Shown piece after piece: positions 1 through 5,131 of a stretch of 5,131 nt of DNA. How positions within the stretch are numbered: position 1 is the first letter of the stretch; each line of letters begins with the position of its first letter. Both the position numbers and the translations under genes were made by a program. Source of the stretch: Candidatus Cloacimonadota bacterium. Lineage in GTDB: Bacteria > Cloacimonadota > Cloacimonadia > Cloacimonadales > Cloacimonadaceae. The stretch is from NCBI GenBank assembly GCA_028703735.1, contig JAQVMI010000163.1:1-5131 (forward strand), written 5' to 3'. The notes under the pieces are model-generated. The model was given only the letters and a program-made list of their open reading frames with translations. It was not told the DNA's origin and made no database searches.

Positions 1-1666
1 AATCATCGAACCAGTCTGGGGGTAGAGTTTTAACAAAAACTTCCCGAATCTCTTGGGGAGAATTTTTCTGATTGGCAAAAACCATCTCTTTAACAATCGG
101 TACTATCAGAAGACCCTTGCTTTCCAAGATTGGGGAGGGTGTTTTGTTAAGATAATTATTAACCGTTTGATAGTATAAGTTGGTAATCGGAGTGCCTTCC
201 CAGATACTATATATATCGATATTTTTCAATTCAGTTACATTGTGGTTGGTGGTATTTTGTCTGGTTTCAGTATTTGATTCCGATTTGGTTGTACTACTTT
301 CAATCCATAGTCTTGCTTGTTTCAAATTAGCCTGATTTTGAGCTTTATGCTCAAGTTCTTTACGAATGCGTGAACTAACTTCTTCCAAACTCATGTATTC
401 TTTTGTCTGGTTATCCAAGACTTCAATAATCACCAAACCAGAAGCTTCCATGGACAGATAGGGTCCTAAAATATCCCTTTTTAAGGCTTTACGCAATGCT
501 TTTTTTACTTTGCCCCTAACATCTGAGGGAACCCAAGAAAGGCTATCTGGGCTTTCCTGTTCACCTGCGGTAAAAGTAAGACTGAACTCATCAGCAGCTT
601 TAGCTAAGCCTATAGTAGATGCCAGGTTAACCATTCTAAGGGCTTTGGCTTCCGGTTCAGCCAAGGTAGTACTACCAGGTGAACTGATAACGTAAACACT
701 TCGATACATTGTAAGTGTCTTGGTGCTTTGAATCTTCTGATGAATCACCCAATTCCTATCATCAAGGATTGTATCAGAGCATGATCCATCCTTCAGATTA
801 GCAAGCAATTCCGATACTGCAGGGGGAATATCTGAATTTTTCGCAAAGCCATGATCAATTAGCTGAACTAAACCAGGGTTATTTTTTCGGGAGTGAACCA
901 CTTCTTCGGCTGTGTATCCACTGCGCAATTGGTAAAGGACTGAATCTGCCACAGCTTTAGAATACTGCACATCATCGTCATCGGGAGTAACCGGAATTAC
1001 ACTTATCCCCAATCTATGATATGCTTCCAGTCTAAAGTCAGGTAGATTTGCCTGATAATTAGTAGCGATTTCCTCATCCGATACATGCACTTCAAGTTTA
1101 GCAGGATCAAAGATATTCATCTCTATAGTTGCCTTACTGGAAAGAATTTTGTTTATCCTTATAGCAGTAGATTTAGAAATCAATTCATGCGCCACAAGCT
1201 CGCTTTGCAGCTTTGTAATTGGGATTACATTCTCGTGATAATGCTTACGCAGGGGAGCTAAATTAACGGGTTGATCTGTTAACAGGGATTGGGTATAGAT
1301 GCTTTTATCAAAATTACCGTTAACCTGGAATCTGGGAGAATTCAAAATATGTGAAGGGATAGAGCTAATCAGGGTATCTATAGCTTCCTTGGTTGTCACG
1401 TTAATTTTGTACTTTTTGTAATAGTCCTGTAGTATTACGTACTTAGTAATATTACGCCATGTCTCCTTAAATATCTGCTGCTTTTCGTTCATATCCGGCA
1501 TTCTGCCTTGCTGAAAGCTAAAGTTTGTATAGTGACCACGAAAAGCTTTTAGAAACTCATCATTGGGAATATTTGTGCCATTTATTTTTCCGGCGCGGAT
1601 CGTGTTTTCGGTAGCACAGGAAACAAGCATTAGTGCAAGCAGGATGGGGAAGATGAGCTTGTTCAT
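1..1666 (-). CDS. SurA/PpiD-like periplasmic chaperone lipoprotein (parvulin-type PPIase family), 3' end cut by window
   Basis: I translated this frame by hand: 555 codons with no stop before the left edge, so the C-terminus is missing. Residues 1-17 (MNKLIFPILLALMLVSC) are a lipoprotein signal peptide with lipobox LVSC and lipidated Cys17. Residue 18 is Ala rather than Asp, which by the E. coli Lol rule suggests the outer membrane. Residues about 24-175 resemble the SurA/PpiD N-terminal chaperone domain, including RFQVNGNFDKSIYTQSL at 112-128, close to the usual 'F..G.FD...Y...L' signature. VSDEEIATNYQ at 195-205 matches the segment that normally leads into the first PPIase domain. Residues about 216-312 and 318-417 look like two degenerate parvulin folds; the usual GYHII histidine strand reads NWVIHQ and SGLVIIEV. 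A Ser/Thr/Asn-rich linker follows at 456-476. The likely role is chaperone or foldase activity in the periplasm, probably without catalysis. The start is set by AGGAG four bases upstream and the TAATG overlap with mutS. The CDS is certain; the family call is good; the function is inferred. Confidence 0.85.
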   Translation of the reverse strand, partial: MNKLIFPILLALMLVSCATENTIRAGKINGTNIPNDEFLKAFRGHYTNFSFQQGRMPDMNEKQQIFKETWRNITKYVILQDYYKKYKINVTTKEAIDTLISSIPSHILNSPRFQVNGNFDKSIYTQSLLTDQPVNLAPLRKHYHENVIPITKLQSELVAHELISKSTAIRINKILSSKATIEMNIFDPAKLEVHVSDEEIATNYQANLPDFRLEAYHRLGISVIPVTPDDDDVQYSKAVADSVLYQLRSGYTAEEVVHSRKNNPGLVQLIDHGFAKNSDIPPAVSELLANLKDGSCSDTILDDRNWVIHQKIQSTKTLTMYRSVYVISSPGSTTLAEPEAKALRMVNLASTIGLAKAADEFSLTFTAGEQESPDSLSWVPSDVRGKVKKALRKALKRDILGPYLSMEASGLVIIEVLDNQTKEYMSLEEVSSRIRKELEHKAQNQANLKQARLWIESSTTKSESNTETRQNTTNHNVTELKNIDIYSIWEGTPITNLYYQTVNNYLNKTPSPILESKGLLIVPIVKEMVFANQKNSPQEIREVFVKTLPPDWFDD

Positions 1667-4293
1667 TATTCTCCTAATAGGCGGTTTTGGATACGAGCAA
1701 GAAACTGCCATGCTTCTAAGGGGCTAAGCATATTAAGCTCCAGTTCTTTTATCTCGGACATAATGGGATCGTTCTCTTCGGCTTTATTAGCCAGTACTTC
1801 AAATATATCAATTTGGGGGATTTCACGAGATAGTTTTCTGCGGATAGAGGCAGTTAAGCCTTGGGGGCTTATCTCGTGTTCTTCCAGGTTTTTTAAAATC
1901 TCTTTGGCACGTCGGATCACTTTTTCGGGTACTCCAGCTAATCTAGCAACTTGAATTCCATAGCTTTGATCTGCTCCACCCCGTTCAATCTTTCGCACAA
2001 ATACCATCTCGTCATTCCATTGTTTAACTGCCACATTGTAATTCTTAACATCAGGATACAGATTTTCCAATTCGGTAAGTTCATGATAATGAGTTGCAAA
2101 AAGGGTAAGCGCATGCTTGTATCTTTGAATATGTTCTATTATAGCCCAGGCTAAGCTAAGTCCATCGAAGGTGGAAGTTCCACGCCCTATTTCGTCCAAT
2201 AAAATAAGTGATTTATCTGTAGCTGAGTTAAGAATGTTTGCCGTCTCAATCATCTCCACAAGAAAGGTGCTTTGTCCTTGAGCCAGGTTATCGGAAGCAC
2301 CAACTCTGGTAAATATCCTGTCAAAAATTGGCATCTTCATAGCTGCTGCTGGAACATAACTTCCCATTTGAGCCATTATAACCAGTAAACCTACCTGTCT
2401 AAGATAAGTGGATTTACCAGCCATATTAGGTCCTGTAATTATGGCAATACTGGTATCCGGGTAATCCAAGATTGTATCGTTTGGAATAAATTCTGCCGAA
2501 TCAACCAGTTTCTCTATAACCGGGTGCCTTCCAGCCAATATCTGTAAATCTCGGCATTCACTGAATACGGGGCAGGAATAATGATTTTGCCAGGCAAGGT
2601 AAGCCAAGGCAGAAAACACATCTATCTCTGCTATCAGATCACCTAATAACTGTAAGCGGGGAAGTTCCAGGCTTAGCTCTAACCGTAGTTCCTTAAAAAG
2701 CTCATATTCCAGGTTTTTTATTTTTTTTTCCGAAGACAACACCTTTGCTTCGAATTCCTTCAGCTTTGGTGATATAAAACGTTCTGCATTAGCCAGGGTT
2801 TGTTTAGCTATATAGTAATCCGGCACCTTATGTTTGTGCGCAGCACTTACTTCCAGATAGTATCCAAAAACTCTATTGTAACCTACTTTAAGATTGGGAA
2901 TACCGGTTTTCCGTTTTTCATCTTCTTCCAAACGGGCAATCCAGCTTTTGCCATCATGAATCAATTCCAGAAGTTCATCCAGGTCTAGCTTGTATCCCTT
3001 GGAGAATATTCCACCATCTGTAATGGTAATTGGTGGGTTTTCCCTAATTGCTTTGTCAATAATCAGAACTAAATCTTCATAATTCCCCATTTGCTGTATC
3101 CAGCCATCAAACATGGGATTCTTAAAGCTACTTAAATGGCTCTGTAATCCTTTGGCAGAAAGAAGATAAGATTTTAAGGCAAGTAACTCACGAGGATTAA
3201 TTCTTAATGATCCCAATCTCGTAACGATTCGGGCAATATCACCAATTTCTTTCAGGTTAGTTCGCAGTTCTTTTAGATGTGCACTGTTAGCTAAAAAAAT
3301 TGCTATCATGTTCTGACGCTGGAGAATGGATGGTAAATCCATTAAGGGGTGCAAAAGCCATTGCTGTAGTAATCTGGAACCCATTGGAGTCATTGTATGG
3401 TCGATTACCGAAAGTAAGCTACCATGCCTGCTACCATAACGCAGAGATCTGGTTAGCTCCAGGTTTCTGCGGCTAATTTCATCGAGTTGCATGTAATTTG
3501 ATAATGAGTAGTATTGTAATGATGAAATATGGCTTAGGGGAGAATTATATAAACTTTGCACATAAGCTAAGGCTGCACCAGCAGCAGTAGCCCCCAAATT
3601 TTTATTGTGAGCCCCAAAAGCTTCCAGGGAAGACACCCTGAAGTGCTTCTTTAGCGTGGATACAGCTTCTGCTGTGGTAAAGAGCCATGAATCGAAGATG
3701 CTAATAGTAGGCTGATACTCTAAGGTTAAGGATTTTACTAATGCTTCACCTTCTATGTTACCTACTACAATTTCGGCTGGACGCAACCTCTGAAGTTCGT
3801 TAGCCAATTCTGATTTGTTTAATTCGGTGAAAATGAATTCTCCGGTAGATAAATCCAGATGAGCCAAGCCGATTTTTCGCTCAATATCTAAATAATACAA
3901 GGATGCCAAAAACACATTGGCATTTCCCTCTAATAGTGATTGATCCAAAACCGCGCCAGGAGTAATAATCTCGGTTACTTCACGTCTTACCAATCCAATT
4001 GCTTTTCGGGGATCTTCCGTTTGCTCGCAAATTGCTACTTTCAAACCTGCTTTAATCAGCTTATCTAAATAGTTATTCAAAGCATGATAGGGGAAACCTG
4101 CCAGGGGGACTGGGTTGTCATCATTTTTATTACGAGTGGTTAAGGTGATATTCAAAACTCTTGAAGCAGTATGTGCATCTTCGAAAAATGTTTCATAAAA
4201 ATCACCCATTCTAAAGAGGATAAGTTTATCCGGGTGTTTTGTTTTTACTTCTTTTAGCTGCCTCAGCATGGGAGTAAGCTTTGTATCTTCCAT
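1666..4293 (-). CDS. mutS: DNA mismatch repair protein MutS, complete
   Basis: MutS binds base mismatches and small loops as a dimer, then becomes an ATP-driven sliding clamp that recruits MutL. The protein has 875 residues (E. coli MutS has 853). Visible in order: mismatch-binding domain I with GDFYETF, where Phe32 and Glu34 form the Phe-x-Glu reading motif; the connector domain, about 130-255; the lever and clamp domains, about 265-570; and the ABC ATPase with Walker A GPNMAGKST (621-629), signature loop GASDNLAQGQSTF (665-677, Ser675), Walker B LILLDEIGRGTS (696-707, Asp700/Glu701) and the FATHYHELT switch with His735. QIDIF (827-831) fits a beta-clamp binding motif. The tail LSPLEAWQFLARIQNRLL resembles the C-terminal tetramerisation helix. 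The start is supported by alignment to the family N-terminus; the ribosome site is weak. It lies 19 bases after the SPOR gene and overlaps the next gene by one base. No mutL is present in the window. Frame, length and motifs all indicate a functional MutS1. Confidence 0.99.
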   Translation of the reverse strand: MEDTKLTPMLRQLKEVKTKHPDKLILFRMGDFYETFFEDAHTASRVLNITLTTRNKNDDNPVPLAGFPYHALNNYLDKLIKAGLKVAICEQTEDPRKAIGLVRREVTEIITPGAVLDQSLLEGNANVFLASLYYLDIERKIGLAHLDLSTGEFIFTELNKSELANELQRLRPAEIVVGNIEGEALVKSLTLEYQPTISIFDSWLFTTAEAVSTLKKHFRVSSLEAFGAHNKNLGATAAGAALAYVQSLYNSPLSHISSLQYYSLSNYMQLDEISRRNLELTRSLRYGSRHGSLLSVIDHTMTPMGSRLLQQWLLHPLMDLPSILQRQNMIAIFLANSAHLKELRTNLKEIGDIARIVTRLGSLRINPRELLALKSYLLSAKGLQSHLSSFKNPMFDGWIQQMGNYEDLVLIIDKAIRENPPITITDGGIFSKGYKLDLDELLELIHDGKSWIARLEEDEKRKTGIPNLKVGYNRVFGYYLEVSAAHKHKVPDYYIAKQTLANAERFISPKLKEFEAKVLSSEKKIKNLEYELFKELRLELSLELPRLQLLGDLIAEIDVFSALAYLAWQNHYSCPVFSECRDLQILAGRHPVIEKLVDSAEFIPNDTILDYPDTSIAIITGPNMAGKSTYLRQVGLLVIMAQMGSYVPAAAMKMPIFDRIFTRVGASDNLAQGQSTFLVEMIETANILNSATDKSLILLDEIGRGTSTFDGLSLAWAIIEHIQRYKHALTLFATHYHELTELENLYPDVKNYNVAVKQWNDEMVFVRKIERGGADQSYGIQVARLAGVPEKVIRRAKEILKNLEEHEISPQGLTASIRRKLSREIPQIDIFEVLANKAEENDPIMSEIKELELNMLSPLEAWQFLARIQNRLLGE
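1671..1675 (-). promoter_or_regulatory. Shine-Dalgarno site of the lipoprotein gene, inside the end of mutS
   Basis: The minus strand reads AGGAG-AATA-ATG. The AGGAG lies four bases before the ATG at 1666 and is made from the Leu-Gly-Glu codons that end mutS. With the TAATG overlap, this arrangement points to translational coupling: ribosomes finishing mutS can restart on the lipoprotein gene. It also decides the start of that gene. Confidence 0.75.
2714..2729 (-). repeat. A9-T-A6 homopolymer tract inside mutS
   Basis: The coding strand has nine A, one T, then six A, encoding Glu-Lys-Lys-Ile-Lys-Asn at residues 522-527, near the end of the clamp region and before the ATPase domain. It is the longest single-base run I see in the window. 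Loss or gain of one A would remove the ATPase domain. In the given sequence the frame is intact. Confidence 0.85.
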
Positions 4294-4298
4294 TTCTG

Positions 4299-4304
4299 CT
4301 TTCT
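4299..4304 (-). promoter_or_regulatory. Weak ribosome binding site candidate for mutS
   Basis: The 19-base gap before mutS holds AGAAAG five bases ahead of the ATG and no better match to AGGAGG. A weak site next to the stop of the preceding gene suggests mutS translation may be low or depend partly on ribosomes arriving from the SPOR gene. This is inference from sequence only. Confidence 0.35.
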
Positions 4305-4312
4305 ATTGGCTA

Positions 4313-5131
4313 TTAGTATTGAGCGATAAAAGAACTGATGTCGTGTTTGCCCAAGCTGAGTTTCGCTTCTTCGGCACTTGGTTTATCTGGGAAGGATCCA
4401 CATACAACCACCCAATTTGCCTTACCTGTAGTCTTATCTGCATAATAAGCCGCAGGAATGTTCAATAATCTGATATTTACTACAAGTTTATTGGCATTAC
4501 CTTCTTGCGAAAACCTTCCGGCTTGAAGCCAAAACCCACTTGCGGGTTTTGCAGATAGTTTTAGTGGGGGAGTTGTGGGGTTCTGGGGTGCAGGGGTGCC
4601 GGGGTTCTGAAGTGCTGGGGTGTTGGAGGGCTGGGGTGCTGGGGTAGTGGCGATAGTAGATTGAGAAGTGGAATCTGCTTGCAAGGTGGGAAGTTGCAAC
4701 AGGGTATAGGGATACAGGAATCCAATATCCAAGCTGCGATTTCGAGATTTCAGCTCAAAAATCCTGTCTTCAATCAGGAAAGCAATCTGTGAATACTTAT
4801 CCATTTCATAGCCCTTGCGATAAAATCCTATTGCTTCAGCATGCTTATCGGATTGTTCGTTCACATAACCTAACCTATACATTAAGTATTGTTCATCAAT
4901 GTCTTTTATACCAAGGGATTGCAGTTTGGTTAAAACAACACCTGCACTATAGAATTTCTTCTGGTCAATATAGCATTCTGCCATCAGATAATATGCTGCT
5001 TCAGCATAGTCACCCTTAGAATCCTGACGCAGATAGTTCTCTGCATTGCTAATGGCAGATGAGTATTGATCTTCCCAATATTCACAAAGCCCCAACCAAT
5101 AGAATCTTTCCATAAGTTCGGTGGAATTAAT
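4313..5131 (-). CDS. TPR-repeat protein with Pro-rich linker and C-terminal SPOR domain, 5' end cut by window
   Basis: The frame stays open to the right edge. The first ATG, at 5113, has no Shine-Dalgarno site and sits inside TPR-like sequence, so it is probably internal and the real start lies outside. The visible part is 272 residues, numbered here from the edge. Residues 7-112 hold about three TPR-like helical pairs (FYWLGLCEYWEDQYSSAI; AAYYLMAECYIDQKKFYSA; LMYRLGYVNEQSDKHAEAI), which usually mediate protein contacts. Residues about 145-198 are a flexible Ser/Thr/Pro linker with four 8-residue repeats. Residues about 199-272 are a SPOR domain: FWLQAGRFSQEGNANKL, then WVVVCGSFPDKPSAEEAKLSL, fit the two-half pattern of an aromatic/VQxGxF strand followed by Ala-rich helix. 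SPOR domains bind glycan strands lacking stem peptides at division sites, so a periplasmic or envelope role in cell wall or division is likely. No signal peptide can be seen because the N-terminus is missing. The architecture is clear; the exact function is not. Confidence 0.9.
   Translation of the reverse strand: MNSTELMERFYWLGLCEYWEDQYSSAISNAENYLRQDSKGDYAEAAYYLMAECYIDQKKFYSAGVVLTKLQSLGIKDIDEQYLMYRLGYVNEQSDKHAEAIGFYRKGYEMDKYSQIAFLIEDRIFELKSRNRSLDIGFLYPYTLLQLPTLQADSTSQSTIATTPAPQPSNTPALQNPGTPAPQNPTTPPLKLSAKPASGFWLQAGRFSQEGNANKLVVNIRLLNIPAAYYADKTTGKANWVVVCGSFPDKPSAEEAKLSLGKHDISSFIAQY
4562..4657 (-). repeat. Four imperfect 24-base in-frame tandem repeats coding a Pro/Thr/Ala linker
   Basis: On the minus strand the units encode TIATTPAP, QPSNTPAL, QNPGTPAP and QNPTTPPL (4657-4634, 4633-4610, 4609-4586, 4585-4562). 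The shared pattern is Q/T-x-x-x-T-P-A/P-P/L. Each unit is exactly 8 codons, and the last three begin with CAG, so gain or loss of a unit would keep the reading frame. The array forms the flexible spacer between the TPR region and the SPOR domain and probably grew by slippage or unequal recombination. Confidence 0.8.
4566..4644 (+). other. Potential G-quadruplex cluster
   Basis: The plus strand carries nine G-runs in 79 bases: eight of four or five G and one of three G. The core, 4577-4604, is four GGGG tracts separated by three loops of exactly four bases (TTCT, TGCA, TGCC), which meets the strict G4 consensus with four tetrads. The G-rich strand is the template strand of the SPOR gene, so the mRNA is C-rich and would not fold this way. 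The pattern arises from CCC/ACC-rich Pro and Thr codons in the repeat; whether a structure forms in the cell is unknown. Confidence 0.6.

Noticed and set aside
510..695. Short open frame on the plus strand
   Set aside because: It lies wholly antisense to the lipoprotein gene, has no ribosome site I could see, and its peptide looks like nothing coherent.
1763..2154. Two short plus-strand open frames (1763-1954 and 1951-2154)
   Set aside because: Both are antisense to the highly conserved ATPase and C-terminal parts of mutS; conservation there explains the open frames.
2800..2988. Plus-strand open frame with a hydrophobic Phe/Ile-rich peptide
   Set aside because: It is antisense to mutS. The hydrophobic look comes from reverse complements of Lys/Glu codons, not from a membrane protein.
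1886..3630. Repeated TTCCAGG/CTCCAGG-like words scattered through mutS
   Set aside because: They fall on Leu-Glu codon pairs (CTG GAA, CTG GAG) in varied contexts and show no regular spacing, so codon usage explains them better than an uptake or recognition signal.
4268..4468. Plus-strand open frame crossing the gap between mutS and the SPOR gene
   Set aside because: Both ends overlap well-supported genes on the other strand, and the gap is only 19 bases.
4531..4550. Inverted repeat AAAACCC-ACTTGC-GGGTTTT as a possible terminator hairpin
   Set aside because: It has a 7-base stem but lies inside the SPOR gene before its domain, and only four T follow on the coding strand. An internal terminator here would cut the gene short, so chance is more likely.
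4789..5019. Plus-strand open frame rich in His, Leu and Ser
   Set aside because: It is antisense to the TPR region, with no sign of coding selection or a ribosome site.
5111..5113. ATG at 5113 as the true start of the TPR/SPOR gene
   Set aside because: There is no Shine-Dalgarno site upstream, the frame remains open to the edge, and the ATG sits in the first visible TPR helix, so it is probably an internal methionine.

Overview
The window is a stretch of ordinary, densely coding bacterial chromosome. It holds three genes, all on the minus strand, so transcription runs from the right edge to the left edge. The Gram-negative (diderm) character is inferred from a lipoprotein of the SurA/PpiD chaperone type and from a SPOR-domain protein, both typical of cells with a periplasm and outer membrane. 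Base composition looks moderately AT-rich (about 40% GC by eye, not computed). The gene style and proteins resemble candidate diderm phyla such as Cloacimonadota, but that taxonomic guess is weak and would need a database search.

In transcription order: (1) 5131-4313 is the C-terminal part of a TPR protein with a Pro/Thr/Ala-rich repeat linker and a C-terminal SPOR domain; its start lies beyond the right edge. (2) 4293-1666 is a complete mutS, the mismatch-recognition ATPase of DNA repair, with every key motif intact. (3) 1666-1 is a lipoprotein with a SurA/PpiD-like chaperone fold and two degenerate parvulin-like segments; it runs off the left edge without a stop. The gaps are 19 bases between genes 1 and 2, and a one-base TAATG overlap between genes 2 and 3, so the three are very probably one operon. 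The promoter must lie beyond the right edge, and I see no promoter or terminator inside the window. No stretch over 300 bases lacks a gene.

Functionally the window sets a DNA-repair gene between two envelope genes. The SPOR protein probably binds denuded peptidoglycan at division sites, and the lipoprotein probably helps fold or deliver outer-membrane or periplasmic proteins. Nothing shows that MutS works with either, so the link is probably only co-transcription. I found no RNA genes, mobile elements, CRISPR arrays or clear new system. The most unusual local structure is a four-unit 24-base repeat in the SPOR gene, whose plus strand is a strong G-quadruplex candidate.
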